A stretch of 64,000 nucleotides of DNA from Pseudoflavitalea sp. G-6-1-2 (GCF_012927185.1 NZ_JABBGB010000002.1:1178001-1242000); one strand, 5' to 3'; shown: positions 16,393 to 25,768, numbered from the stretch's first letter. The notes: generated by a model from the sequence alone, not told the origin. Numbers and translations: made by a program.

Positions 16393-19131
16393 TTATTTCC
16401 TGATTATTCTGATGGTTTCCCCGTTCGATAGCCGTATCAGGTAAGCTCCTTTTACATATCGGGCGAGTGAAACCGTGGTAGCGGTCTGACTGATATAGAT
16501 CTGCTGTAACTCGCGTCCATCGCTGTTGTACAGCTTCGCCACCGTATTCATCAGGCTTCTGTCTGTGATGTTCAGTGTAATGTTTCCGTCTGTTGGGTTC
16601 GGATAGGCGGTAACGGTACCCCCCTGAACATTGTTCACTATCAGTACCTGACTAAAGGTGGTTCTTCCATCCTTATCGGTCTGGCGTATACGATAGTAAG
16701 TTCTTCCGGTTACTGCAGCTGCTTCCGTGAAGGTGTAATTATTTCTTCCATCACCTTTCGATGCCTGCGTATTTGCCGCAGCAAATGTTGATCCGTTGGA
16801 TGATCTTTCTACCACATAAGCGGCCACATTCGATTCTTCCACTTCCCATCTGATCTGAGCCCTTCCCTGTGGATCTGTAAGCGCTGTTACATTCAACCAG
16901 GTTACCGGAAGCACCGTAATAGCAGTCTGCAACACAAATCCGCTGAATCCGACTGCATCGAAACTGATCTCCCAGCGGTTTTCAGTGAGATTGAAAACGA
17001 TATCCGCATCATTCGGGTCGATTACGGTAGCCGCACCAGTATAAGTTCCCGGTAATCCGCTTCCATCGCTGGATGAGCCAGGATACTTGCCGATGCGCAC
17101 ATTTGCTTTTCCGCCTGCATCACCACTGTTCATTGGCAGTTTCAGTGTAGCTCCTGCATGTGCATTGAAGGCATCGAACTCACTTTGTTTGAAGTAGAGC
17201 GTTACTCTTCCGGTAGCAGTTGCAGCCCCGGTTGATGGTGTGATCTGGAAGTGACGCTGTACATATGGTTTTCCGTTTACAGCCGGGAATACCGGTACTG
17301 TCAGCGCCACTTTCACAAACGCCACCGTATTGCCACTGATCGGATTTGCTCCGTTGGGCACCACTTTGGCTATCAGTTTACAGCTTGCGCTTGCAATGAT
17401 GGTATTGGTTGCGGAGATGTTCACGCCTGTATTGGCTGCATCCTCATTGGCGATGCTCACAACAGGTGGATTGACGGTGGCAGACTTCATTACAGACTGT
17501 GATACAGCATCGGTTACTGTTACCGTGTAATTACCAGGACATAAACCCGTTGCCGTAGCAGCTGCACCTCCACTTGGCGACCATGAATAGTTATATGGAG
17601 GAACGCCGCCTGATACAGCAGCAGTAGCCGTTCCATTACATCCGTTATCACAGGAAGGATCTGTGGCGCTTGCTGTTACAACCAATCCCGCAGCCAGCTG
17701 TGCAATAAAAATATCTACATTACCCGCCGAGGTGCCGGGTATGGATCCAAAATTGGAGGAGCCACCAAATTGACCGCATACAGCAATTTTTCCGGCCGGT
17801 CCTCCGGTGGATATGCTATAAGCCTGATCAGTTCGCAACGGATCATTTCCATCAGCACTGATAGCCCATTGCCTGGTACCATCCGTCACCGACAATCCAC
17901 CTACCAGAATACCTGCCGCAACTGTTGCCGGCAGATTTACTGAACCAAAACTGAGTGCGCCACTGTAATATCCTGCCACATACACTGAGCCGGCATTATT
18001 GCTGCAAATAGCATTCCCCCTGTCTGCATCCGTGCTGCCTCCATTGACTGACCAAACAAAAGTATTGGTTGCAGGTGCATACCTGAGCACAAACAGGTCA
18101 TTGCCTCCGGAGCCCGTCAGTTGCGCATTTCCGGGGAAAGTGATATTACCCTCGAAGTAACCCGTTGCAAAAACATCCTGCGTTACCGGATCATAACAAA
18201 CACCGAGCATTTCATCATCTGCGCCACTACTTCCTCCGAATCCGTATGCCTGCAAAAATGCGCCGGTAGACGCATTCACTTCCAGCAATACCATTTCGTT
18301 ACCGCCTGAATTGGAGAGATTGAATCCTCCGTATACTGCATTGGCGCCGAAGTATGCTCCGGTAACAATCACTTCATTAAGACCGGGATGATAACAGATG
18401 GATGAACCTCCGCCATTATCGAAATTGCCGCTCGATCCGCCACTCACTGCCCACGTAACATTCCCGTTGTTTTTATCGAGTTTGGCAATTACCATATCGT
18501 TGCCGGATCCGCCCTGCGCACTCAAGGGAAAAGTTCCGAAAGTCATGGATGTATTGAAAGTGCCGGAGAAATACAAACCATTCCCGCCATCGAGACAAAG
18601 CGCCTGACCAACATCCGAGGAGGTTGATCCGAAATTCTTCGCCCACTGAAATGCACCGGTTCCGGCATTCAGGCTGGCAATGAAAATATCCGTTCCTCCG
18701 GTGGTGGGCAAACTGGTTGCACCGAACACACCTGTACCGGCATATCTGCCGGTTATAAAAACATTGGTACCGTCAGTTGTTATGCCGAAACCCTGATCCT
18801 GACTTGGCCCCCCGCATGTGGCGGCCCATTGAAAAGCACCGCTGGAATTGTATTTGGTGATAAATACATCTGTAACACCTGCCAGTGGCAGCGTGCTCAC
18901 AGCGCCGCTACCATCGAAGTCGGTACCAGCAGCAGAATAAGTACCGATCGTATATACGTTGCCGCTGGCATCTGTGCAGGATCCGCGGCCAAATTCACTT
19001 CCTCCCCCCTGCCCGATAACGGCTACGTTTGTCCATTTCTGAGCATAGGAACTCATCACTGTTGCTACCATACACATCGCGGCCAGCAATGTTTTACGGG
19101 CAAGTGACTTAATAGGTAAATGGTTTTTCAT
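16393..19131 (-). CDS. Large T9SS-exported protein with SBBP-type beta-propeller repeats and SprB-like repeat
   Basis: The 912-aa product has a signal peptide (1-30, ending SSYAQ). About seven repeats of roughly 60 residues follow (about 35-485) with recurring GTDIFIASLN, GNDMVIAKLD and WAVNGGS-like cores, as in SBBP beta-propeller repeats. A SprB-like repeat (about 490-545, DPSCDNGCNGTATAAVSGG), a beta-rich region, a fibronectin-III-like domain (about 745-830) and a type A T9SS sorting domain (about 843-912, YPNPTDGNITLNI) complete it. It is thus exported across the outer membrane by type IX secretion and probably anchored at the surface. It is the last gene of a six-gene operon, 10 bases behind the formyltransferase. 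Its ligand is unknown. Confidence 0.88.
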   Translation of the reverse strand: MKNHLPIKSLARKTLLAAMCMVATVMSSYAQKWTNVAVIGQGGGSEFGRGSCTDASGNVYTIGTYSAAGTDFDGSGAVSTLPLAGVTDVFITKYNSSGAFQWAATCGGPSQDQGFGITTDGTNVFITGRYAGTGVFGATSLPTTGGTDIFIASLNAGTGAFQWAKNFGSTSSDVGQALCLDGGNGLYFSGTFNTSMTFGTFPLSAQGGSGNDMVIAKLDKNNGNVTWAVSGGSSGNFDNGGGSSICYHPGLNEVIVTGAYFGANAVYGGFNLSNSGGNEMVLLEVNASTGAFLQAYGFGGSSGADDEMLGVCYDPVTQDVFATGYFEGNITFPGNAQLTGSGGNDLFVLRYAPATNTFVWSVNGGSTDADRGNAICSNNAGSVYVAGYYSGALSFGSVNLPATVAAGILVGGLSVTDGTRQWAISADGNDPLRTDQAYSISTGGPAGKIAVCGQFGGSSNFGSIPGTSAGNVDIFIAQLAAGLVVTASATDPSCDNGCNGTATAAVSGGVPPYNYSWSPSGGAAATATGLCPGNYTVTVTDAVSQSVMKSATVNPPVVSIANEDAANTGVNISATNTIIASASCKLIAKVVPNGANPISGNTVAFVKVALTVPVFPAVNGKPYVQRHFQITPSTGAATATGRVTLYFKQSEFDAFNAHAGATLKLPMNSGDAGGKANVRIGKYPGSSSDGSGLPGTYTGAATVIDPNDADIVFNLTENRWEISFDAVGFSGFVLQTAITVLPVTWLNVTALTDPQGRAQIRWEVEESNVAAYVVERSSNGSTFAAANTQASKGDGRNNYTFTEAAAVTGRTYYRIRQTDKDGRTTFSQVLIVNNVQGGTVTAYPNPTDGNITLNITDRSLMNTVAKLYNSDGRELQQIYISQTATTVSLARYVKGAYLIRLSNGETIRIIRK

Positions 19132-19141
19132 TGCACTTTTT

Positions 19142-20143
19142 TTATGATGAATGTTGATTAACTGATGGCGGGTTGGAGGGGGAGTTTGTTTGTAGAAAGG
19201 GGTGACTGCCCAATACGCATCCCGGCCTGATGCCGAACGAATGCAGGCGAAATCCGGGAAAGAAACCTTCTTCGCAGTAAACGATATTTATTCTGAGTAC
19301 TTCGCCATGCAGGCAGGAAACCAGCAAACCGGTTTGTTCACCGGAAGCGAGAACAGTGCCGGGCATTTTCGGTTGTTCGTTTGAGTGAACAGATGCATCT
19401 AACACAGTTGCATCTGTTACGCCGAACATCCAGTTATTCCAGCTGGTGGCTGCGCCTTTGTTCCAGGGATTGCAGGCCAGCGTCAATGCGCGGATCTCCG
19501 CAGCCGTCATGCTGTTCCAAAGGATCTGCACATCGGCAGCGGTTGGCCTCGGATACCACGCTATCAGCGAATTATCCTGAGGTATAGGATGGAGTGTACC
19601 TTCCTGCAGTCCTTTTAAAAGATTCCAGGTTAGCTGAAGGCCCGAATATGCAAGCTGGGTGCAGAACCAGCCATAGGTAAGATCGGGAGATATGGGGATG
19701 GATTGTTGCAATAAAACCGGACCATGATCGAACAGTTTATCCATTACATGCACTGTTACACCGCCAGTTTTTTCCTGCCGGCGCAACATCCAGAACAAAG
19801 GATTCGGTCCGCGGAATGCAGGCAGCGGTGCATAATGGAAATTGATAAACCCATGTTTCGGGATATGTAGCAATGAGGCAGGGATGCGCCATGGAAAAGT
19901 TTTCACCAGCACCACATCAGGCTGATACTGATTCAGCCATGCACCCAGTGCTTCTTCCAGCATTTCTTTTTCAAAAAAGCGGAAAGGAATATTGAACTGA
20001 CGGCACTGCTGCTGCACCATCATCTGTGTTTCGTGCATGCCCGCAGGCATGGCTACTGCTGCTGTGATGCCAGATCCAAGCAACCAGCCAACCGCAGGAA
20101 GACAGAGACGGTCGTTGCACAATATGGCTACCCTGATGTTCAT
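19142..20143 (-). CDS. Formyltransferase-family enzyme (Fmt/ArnA-like), not the housekeeping Fmt
   Basis: The 333-aa cytoplasmic product has an N-terminal formyl transferase domain with the catalytic trio Asn101, His103 (NFHYAPLPAFRG) and Asp139 (FDHGPV). The spacing is that of 10-formyl-tetrahydrofolate-dependent enzymes. A C-terminal domain follows with PGTVLASGEQTGLLVSC, as in the Fmt C-terminal fold. The usual SLLP after the His is APLP here. Relatives formylate Met-tRNA, UDP-sugar amines or other amino groups, or work in hydrogenase maturation. Its place inside an operon with collar proteins and a surface protein argues for a special acceptor, possibly a small molecule or a protein amine. 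It starts directly after the ligand-binding-fold gene. Confidence 0.82.
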   Translation of the reverse strand: MNIRVAILCNDRLCLPAVGWLLGSGITAAVAMPAGMHETQMMVQQQCRQFNIPFRFFEKEMLEEALGAWLNQYQPDVVLVKTFPWRIPASLLHIPKHGFINFHYAPLPAFRGPNPLFWMLRRQEKTGGVTVHVMDKLFDHGPVLLQQSIPISPDLTYGWFCTQLAYSGLQLTWNLLKGLQEGTLHPIPQDNSLIAWYPRPTAADVQILWNSMTAAEIRALTLACNPWNKGAATSWNNWMFGVTDATVLDASVHSNEQPKMPGTVLASGEQTGLLVSCLHGEVLRINIVYCEEGFFPGFRLHSFGIRPGCVLGSHPFLQTNSPSNPPSVNQHSS

Positions 20144-21268
20144 TCAGATGCAGAAATAATTATTCTTCCAGCCGGTGATCATATGATCTTCTCCGGCAAT
20201 GAGATAACGTAGATGCATAGTTGAATCGATCGGAATGGTTTCGTGATATTGCCAGCTGCATTTGCCATGCTGGTCGGGAACGATCATTCCATAATATACC
20301 GGTGCATACGTGTGGTTAGTATCGGCATGTATGGTTACTGCTCCTCTCGGACTCTGATAACTGAAGCCGCTCAACGATGCCCTTCCTTCCTGGTTCAGTT
20401 GCTGCAATACGGTAGCAGCTTCCCACCCCAGCAATGAAAACAGGTTCGGATTCTTATCCGCCCCATTTTTTATGGCAGCTGCAAACGCTTGCTGCTGCTC
20501 GTTTTCAATGGACGAATACCAGGGTACAAATGCATGGAATGTCCCTCCCGGAAAAGTGCATTTTCCCAACAACGCCTCCTCGGCCATGAAGGGTGAACAA
20601 TAAAATGGAATGGAAGTGGCCTTCTCGCCTGCCTGTTTAAGTGCATCGAAAAATAATTCCGCGAGGTAAGAACTGAAGCAGGCAGCAATTCCTTCCGGAC
20701 TTGTCTGCTGCAGCAATTCCATATACGGTTGAATAGTAAAATCTGCTTTTTTGTAGGTGCTTACATAATTGCCGCAGATGCTTCCGCCTGCTTCTTCAAT
20801 GCTTACATGGTAACCCCATGGACCACGGTATCCGCCGTCATAAAATGAGGTTGCCATCAATACGCGTCTGTTACCGGTTGCAGCTCTTGCGCCTGCGATG
20901 GAGCAGGCATGAACACCCTGCAGGGAAATATGAAAACAATAGTCGTTTTTGGGAGCCGTCATCAGTTGCATGCCGGCATCGAGAAAGATGAATGGCTTGC
21001 CGGTAGCAGTGGCCAGCGCATAGAGCGGTTCTGCATTGAAGAAATTGCTGTAGCAGATGATGGCCTGCACATCGTGCTGAAGAAGTATTTTTTCTGCGCA
21101 TGCATAGTTCACTGCGGGGTCTTCGCCGAATCCTATGTTGGCTGTTTCAAGGTTGTAAGCATTGAGGCCGGCAGCTGCCAGACCTGCTTTCAATCCTGCC
21201 AGAATATCGAAACCCATTGCAGGATACTCGCCGGAGCGCGGCAATAATATTCCTATAGTTTTATTCAT
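20144..21268 (-). CDS. Periplasmic-binding-protein-fold protein (Peripla_BP_6-like) without signal peptide
   Basis: The 374-aa product matches the branched-chain amino acid/amide-binding fold of ABC uptake receptors: it starts TIGILLPRSGEYPAMGFDILAGLKAGL and continues with alternating Rossmann-like lobes. It lacks any signal peptide or lipobox, so it is probably cytoplasmic. The best-known cytoplasmic member is AmiC, an amide sensor that controls amidase expression. No permease or ATPase genes are nearby, which argues against transport. It sits in the collar operon with 5 bases to the upstream collar gene and none to the formyltransferase, so it probably binds the small molecule that the operon handles. 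That last point is inference. Confidence 0.78.
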   Translation of the reverse strand: MNKTIGILLPRSGEYPAMGFDILAGLKAGLAAAGLNAYNLETANIGFGEDPAVNYACAEKILLQHDVQAIICYSNFFNAEPLYALATATGKPFIFLDAGMQLMTAPKNDYCFHISLQGVHACSIAGARAATGNRRVLMATSFYDGGYRGPWGYHVSIEEAGGSICGNYVSTYKKADFTIQPYMELLQQTSPEGIAACFSSYLAELFFDALKQAGEKATSIPFYCSPFMAEEALLGKCTFPGGTFHAFVPWYSSIENEQQQAFAAAIKNGADKNPNLFSLLGWEAATVLQQLNQEGRASLSGFSYQSPRGAVTIHADTNHTYAPVYYGMIVPDQHGKCSWQYHETIPIDSTMHLRYLIAGEDHMITGWKNNYFCI

Positions 21269-21273
21269 ATTGG

Positions 21274-21819
21274 TTATGGTCTTGCAGGGAATACTCCAAA
21301 CAAACAGATCACCATGGTCATACCAAGGTATGGACTGCGGTTGCTGAATGGCTGTGTGTTGCCGGTGAACCCGGTATTGACAGTTACATTATATGGTTTC
21401 ATTCTTGAATTGGGGGCGCTTCCGAATGCATTGCCGCCGCTGCTCAGCGGTGCATACACATTATTCTTGGGGTTGTTTGAATTTCCGTTGGAACTCGCAC
21501 AGCCGGGCGTTATGCCAATACTTACCTGATGCGTATGCGCAGGCATATTGGTCGTAAGCATGGTTACGGTTTCCGTTCCCCCTTGTTGCCCTACGTCGTA
21601 TTGTGAAAGTCCGGGCCCCTGCCCTGCGCCGATAATTGCTCTGCCCTGAAGATCAGGAAGGGCAAATGTAGTTTGTCCGTTTCCTCCATAATTAGTTCCC
21701 AGCAATGAGAAGAGTGCAGTATTCTGGGCGATGGGCATTAATTGTCCTGCACAGATGGCCCAGTTGCGGGGTGCGAAATTTCCTGCGAAAGGTGTTACAT
21801 ATGCAATTACTCCATCCAT
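21274..21819 (-). CDS. Phage tail-collar domain protein 3 (MdpB-like)
   Basis: The 181-aa product starts at ATG 21819 (MDGVIAYVTPFAGNF), aligned with the starts of its two paralogues; a longer frame upstream is ignored. The N-terminal 60 residues are a tail-collar domain: FAGNFAPRNWAICAGQ, SLLGTNYGGNGQTTF and ALPDLQGRAIIGAGQG. A Gly/Asn/Thr-rich middle follows and a YLGMTMVICLFG tail closes it. In phages this fold trimerises at the tail fibre base. Chromosomal relatives include the so-called microcystin-dependent protein. It has no signal peptide or T9SS tail, so its route to the surface, if any, is unclear. No other phage genes are present. Confidence 0.85.
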   Translation of the reverse strand: MDGVIAYVTPFAGNFAPRNWAICAGQLMPIAQNTALFSLLGTNYGGNGQTTFALPDLQGRAIIGAGQGPGLSQYDVGQQGGTETVTMLTTNMPAHTHQVSIGITPGCASSNGNSNNPKNNVYAPLSSGGNAFGSAPNSRMKPYNVTVNTGFTGNTQPFSNRSPYLGMTMVICLFGVFPARP

Positions 21820-21850
21820 ATTGAATTGTTTCTGGGGTGAAGAAAATTTA

Positions 21851-22399
21851 TCAGTTTGGTGGCGGATAAATGCCGAATACAGCAATGATGTAATTCATGG
21901 CGAGGTAGGGCGGCAAGATCTCCATGGGAATATTGCTGCCCGCCGGGCTTGTACTGCCGGTACCCGTTGTAGGTGCCAGTCCCAGTCCGTCGGCCGATGC
22001 ATTGAATACATTTTGTGATGCTATTGCTGGCACATTGCCATTGGGCGTATTGAGATTGCCTGCACTGGTGGCAACCAGTGGTGCTCCTGTGATGCCCGTT
22101 ACACTGTGATTATGCGCAGGCATCTGATTTACGGTAACTGTGGTGGTTTCGGTACCGGATGTTTGTCCGATTACATACGTATTGCCACCCGAAGTTCCTG
22201 CATGGATCGCTATTCTGCTTTGCAGATTCGGAAGTGCAAACGTATTTACGCCATCGCCTCCGTAAGTAGTGCCGATGAGATTGTACAGCACATCATACTC
22301 CGATATGGCAAGTAAGGCGCCGTTGCAGAACATCCATCCTACAGGGGCGAAATTGCCTGCAAACACCGTTACAAATCCTATGTAAGGTTGAGTAAACAT
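21851..22399 (-). CDS. Phage tail-collar domain protein 2
   Basis: The 182-aa product starts at ATG 22399 (MFTQPYIGFVTVFAGNFAPVG); the frame extends upstream into the previous gene but the paralogue alignment fixes this start. It has the same collar architecture (LYNLIGTTYGGDGVNTFALPNLQSR) but a distinct N-terminus from its neighbours, which both begin MDGV. The middle region is variable and rich in Ala, Asn and Thr, and it ends YLAMNYIIAVFGIYP. Separate sequences kept side by side suggest three different subunits or specificities rather than simple copies. It lies 10 bases after the first and 31 bases before the third collar gene. Confidence 0.85.
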   Translation of the reverse strand: MFTQPYIGFVTVFAGNFAPVGWMFCNGALLAISEYDVLYNLIGTTYGGDGVNTFALPNLQSRIAIHAGTSGGNTYVIGQTSGTETTTVTVNQMPAHNHSVTGITGAPLVATSAGNLNTPNGNVPAIASQNVFNASADGLGLAPTTGTGSTSPAGSNIPMEILPPYLAMNYIIAVFGIYPPPN

Positions 22400-22409
22400 A
22401 TTCGTTGAT

Positions 22410-22955
22410 TTAATTCCTTGAAGGATAAATGCCGCTGAGGCAGATAATGTAATTGATGGCCAGATAAGGAGGCATAATGGAAACAGGCTGATTATTTCCT
22501 GCATTGGCGATCACGCCTGTATAAGCCGGTGTCTGCAAAAAATTGCCTGCCACTCCGTTTGCTGCGAAAGAATTGTTGAAGCCTGCGATGTAAAATCCAT
22601 CGGGCAGCGGCTCCGATGCAGGCGTTGAATCACATTCATAACTTACGGAAACAGTGCCATTGAGGTGTGCATGCTGAGGCAGATTGTTTATGGTGAGTGT
22701 GGTAGTGGTACTACCTCCGACCTCGCCAAGGTTGATGTTTGAAAGCCCTGGTCCCTGCCCGGTTCCTATCGGCGCACGCCCCCGAAGATCGGGCAAGGCA
22801 AATGTTGTAGTGCCATTGCCCCCGTAGGTTGTACCAAGCAGCGAGAACAATGCCTGATTTTGGGCAATAGACAATATCTGCCCATTGCATAATGCAAAAT
22901 ACTTTGGAGCATAGTTAGCCGCAAAGCAGGTTATTACTGCTAATACTCCGTCCAT
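22410..22955 (-). CDS. Phage tail-collar domain protein 1, first gene of the operon
   Basis: The 181-aa product begins MDGVLAVITCFAANYAPKY and has the collar core SLLGTTYGGNGTTTF with ALPDLRGRAPIGTGQG. It ends with the same YLAINYIICLSGIYP tail as the other two. The differing central region (about 95-150) includes two runs of small polar residues. As the first gene after a 235-bp gap it probably carries the operon promoter upstream, but no TAnnTTTG box was found there. A 12-bp palindrome GTTTAATTAAAC lies 11 bases before the start. Confidence 0.85.
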   Translation of the reverse strand: MDGVLAVITCFAANYAPKYFALCNGQILSIAQNQALFSLLGTTYGGNGTTTFALPDLRGRAPIGTGQGPGLSNINLGEVGGSTTTTLTINNLPQHAHLNGTVSVSYECDSTPASEPLPDGFYIAGFNNSFAANGVAGNFLQTPAYTGVIANAGNNQPVSIMPPYLAINYIICLSGIYPSRN

Positions 22956-22965
22956 AATGTGGAGG

Positions 22966-22977
22966 GTTTAATTAAAC
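22966..22977 (-). promoter_or_regulatory. 12-bp palindrome before the collar operon
   Basis: GTTTAATTAAAC is a perfect palindrome 11 bases upstream of the first collar gene. It could be an operator half or chance in AT-rich DNA. Confidence 0.3.
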
Positions 22978-23190
22978 AATAAGGTTGACAGGTACGGATG
23001 AAGTACTTATCGCATGGTGCTTAACAGGGACTAAATAATGCTAAATCGGGGAAGAGAAATTAGGAGTTCGGGAATCTTGTAAACTTAACGAATTAAAAGT
23101 AATTAAAATATCCGATGTTTCCACACAGTGTTTATACCCTTTTATTTTCAAACGGAGGGTTCTTTGTAAACTTGCATAAATTTTGGTTTG

Positions 23191-24498
23191 ATGGCTGCAG
23201 AGATCAAGTGCCCTGCCTGCTCGCATGAGTTCGCAATTTCAGAAGCATTGTCTGAAGATGTGAAGAAAGAACTGAGAGAGCAGATGATGGATTACAAGAA
23301 AAAGAAAGACGAAGAAGTCGCGAAGGAAAAAAGTGAATTTGCACGCAAAGAAAAAGAGCTGCAACAGCAGTCTCAGTTGCGCGAACAGGAGATTGCCAGA
23401 ATCTTTGAAGCAGAGAAACTACAGATACAGCAAGGTTTTGAATCGCAGAAGAAGCAGATACAGCAAGCCATCGAACAGGATCTCCGCAAAAATATCAGCG
23501 CCGACTTCGAACACAAACTCAGGCTCCTCGAAGCAAACAATAAAGACAACGAAGAAAAACTAAAAGCCGCCCGCGACCGCGAGATCAACTTTCTCAAACA
23601 GGAACAGGAGCTGAAAAACAAGGAAGCAGAACTGGAACTCACCCTCCAGCGTCAGCTGATGGAAGCCAAAACCCAGCTCACAGAAGACATCCGCAAAATA
23701 GAAGAAGCCCGCACCGCCAACAAGGAGTCCGAATTCCAGCTCAAACTGAAAGAACTCGAAAAGCAACTCGAAGACCAGAAGAAACTGGCCGACGAAATGA
23801 GACGCAAAGCCGAACAGGGCTCCATGCAATTACAGGGCGAAGTGCTGGAACTGGCGCTGGAAGAACAACTTCGCGCCACTTTCCCCTTCGACATCATCAG
23901 CGAAGTAGGCAAAGGCATCCGGGGAGCAGACTGCATGCAGACCGTTCGCAACAGCTTCGGACAGGAATGCGGAAAGATCATCTACGAAAGCAAACGCACC
24001 AAACACTTCGATAAGGCCTGGATCGAAAAACTCAAAGCCGATATGCGCTCCACCACAGCAGATGTAGCCGTACTCGTAACACAGGCAAAGCCAGATCAGA
24101 TGGATGTATTCGGACAAATAGACGGCATCTGGGTTTGTTCCTATTCAGAGGTAACAGCATTGGCACAGGTGCTCCGCGACGGCATCCTCAAACTCTTCGC
24201 CATGGTTAAATCGCAACAGAACCGGGGCGACAAGATGCACCTGCTCTACGACTATCTCACCAGCCATGAGTTCGGCGAACAATGGAAAGCTATACGTGAA
24301 GGATTCTTCTCCATGAAAATGAGCATCCAGCGCGAACGCGATGCCATGGAAAAACTCTGGAAAGCCCGCGAAAAGCAACTGGAAAAAGTGCTGATCAATG
24401 CCAATGGCATCAAAGGGTCTATCGAAGGCATTGCCGGCAGCGAAGACATTCAGATAAACCTGCTCGATGATGTGGAAGAAGAAGAAACAGCAGAGTAA
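23191..24498 (+). CDS. DUF2130 coiled-coil protein
   Basis: The 435-aa product starts at ATG 23191 (MAAEIKCPACSHEF); an upstream in-frame TTG is ignored. Residues 6-13 hold a C-x2-C pair that could bind zinc. A long charged coiled coil (about 30-215) leads into a DUF2130 domain (about 215-420) with AFPFDIISEVGKGIRGADCMQ-like and KRTKHFDKAWIEKLKADMR features. DUF2130 resembles restriction-endonuclease-fold and RmuC-type proteins, but its activity is not established. It is convergent with the phosphopantetheinyl transferase, with 8 bases between the stops. Confidence 0.88.
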   Translation: MAAEIKCPACSHEFAISEALSEDVKKELREQMMDYKKKKDEEVAKEKSEFARKEKELQQQSQLREQEIARIFEAEKLQIQQGFESQKKQIQQAIEQDLRKNISADFEHKLRLLEANNKDNEEKLKAARDREINFLKQEQELKNKEAELELTLQRQLMEAKTQLTEDIRKIEEARTANKESEFQLKLKELEKQLEDQKKLADEMRRKAEQGSMQLQGEVLELALEEQLRATFPFDIISEVGKGIRGADCMQTVRNSFGQECGKIIYESKRTKHFDKAWIEKLKADMRSTTADVAVLVTQAKPDQMDVFGQIDGIWVCSYSEVTALAQVLRDGILKLFAMVKSQQNRGDKMHLLYDYLTSHEFGEQWKAIREGFFSMKMSIQRERDAMEKLWKAREKQLEKVLINANGIKGSIEGIAGSEDIQINLLDDVEEEETAE

Positions 24499-24506
24499 AT
24501 CAGCAA

Positions 24507-25163
24507 TTACACTTTCAATGCAGCATCGGAAGTAACGTAAGCCATCACCAACGGATCGAAGATCCGTGCGTGAACGGTAAGCTTTACGGGTTCATGCTTC
24601 CTGAATTCAAAAGGAAGAGTGATCCAGTCACTGCTGCCGAATACAACCGGGCCGCAGAGGCGCATATCATCCCGAAAACTCAGCTGGCCGAGGCCATACC
24701 ATTTATAGATGGCTTCTTTGGCACTCCATAATATGGTGAGGAGTTCCAGATGCACTTTGCTCATGTATTCCCATTCGGCCAGATAATCCTGCTCCGACTC
24801 ATGGAGGAACTTATGCATGATGGTGTACATGCGGGGGGTAACCAGCTCTATGTCCACCCCCACCCGCTCTTCGCCGCTTACGATAGCTGCAGCGTAATTG
24901 CCGCAATGCGAGATGGAGAAATGGTATTGCTCATTCTGAAGAAATGGCTTGCGTGTATCGGCAATCTGTATCTCTTCGAGCGGAAAATCGGTGTACAGTT
25001 CCGGAAGCAGGTAACGCCCGGCGAGGTGCTGGAGACGCTTATAGGGATGGGAAACATTGCTTTTCAGCGGCACTTTGTTGAGAAAAAAACTTTCATCCTC
25101 TTCAATGCGCCAAATTGCTACTTTTGTGCCCCCGTTGATATTATGTTGATAAAACAGACCCAC
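24507..25163 (-). CDS. 4'-phosphopantetheinyl transferase (Sfp-type)
   Basis: The 218-aa enzyme transfers the phosphopantetheine arm of CoA to carrier-protein serines. It shows the superfamily motifs HFSISHCG (81-88), VGVDIE (101-106, metal ligands Asp104 and Glu106) and WSAKEAIYK (146-154, Glu150 and Lys154). The start is GTG 25163: MGLFYQHNIN fits the family N-terminus and no ATG is nearer. It stands alone, so its carrier protein (fatty acid ACP or a secondary-metabolite carrier) cannot be told from context. Confidence 0.92.
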   Translation of the reverse strand: MGLFYQHNINGGTKVAIWRIEEDESFFLNKVPLKSNVSHPYKRLQHLAGRYLLPELYTDFPLEEIQIADTRKPFLQNEQYHFSISHCGNYAAAIVSGEERVGVDIELVTPRMYTIMHKFLHESEQDYLAEWEYMSKVHLELLTILWSAKEAIYKWYGLGQLSFRDDMRLCGPVVFGSSDWITLPFEFRKHEPVKLTVHARIFDPLVMAYVTSDAALKV

Positions 25164-25231
25164 AGTAAGAATTAAGAATTTAGATTGCAGATATAAGATT
25201 TATTTGCTGATTCATCAAAACAAATACCAAT

Positions 25232-25768
25232 ATGATCCTGTCGGATAAGAGAATACTGGAGGAAATCGAAAAAGGCACTATTAAGATCGAACCTTATAAC
25301 AGGCAGTGCCTGGGCAGCAACTCTTATGATGTTCACCTCGGCAAATACCTGGCTACTTACAAAGATCATATTCTCGATGCCAAAAAGCACAATGAGATAG
25401 AGGTTTTCGAGATCCCCGAAGACGGATTTGTTTTGTATCCGCATGTATTCTACCTCGGTGTTACTGCCGAATACACAGAAACGCATGCGCATGTTCCCTT
25501 TCTTGAAGGAAAATCTTCCACAGGTAGACTGGGTATCGATATACACGCCACTGCAGGTAAGGGAGATGTTGGTTTCTGCGGAAACTGGACGCTCGAAATC
25601 TCCGTTAAGCAACCCGTGAAAATATACAAGGGAATGCCTATCGGTCAGCTCATCTATTTCCCTGTTGAAGGAGAAATTGAGATCTCATACAACCAGAAGA
25701 AGAATGCCAAATACAGTGGTCAGCCAGACCGCCCTGTAGAGAGCATGATGTGGAAGAACAAATTCTGA
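25232..25768 (+). CDS. dcd: dCTP deaminase
   Basis: The 178-aa enzyme converts dCTP to dUTP and ammonia, feeding thymidylate synthesis. The active-site set is intact: Ser95 and Arg99 in EGKSSTGRLG, and catalytic Glu122 in GNWTLEIS, with the same 23-residue spacing as in the E. coli enzyme. The length is normal for the trimeric family. It is divergent from the phosphopantetheinyl transferase and convergent with the DUF3810 gene, 5 bases between the stops. Confidence 0.95.
   Translation: MILSDKRILEEIEKGTIKIEPYNRQCLGSNSYDVHLGKYLATYKDHILDAKKHNEIEVFEIPEDGFVLYPHVFYLGVTAEYTETHAHVPFLEGKSSTGRLGIDIHATAGKGDVGFCGNWTLEISVKQPVKIYKGMPIGQLIYFPVEGEIEISYNQKKNAKYSGQPDRPVESMMWKNKF

Noticed and set aside
21274-22955. 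Possible prophage or tailocin because of three tail-collar genes
   Set aside because: No capsid, sheath, baseplate, terminase, lysis or integrase gene is near, and the genes are tightly joined to metabolic and T9SS genes.
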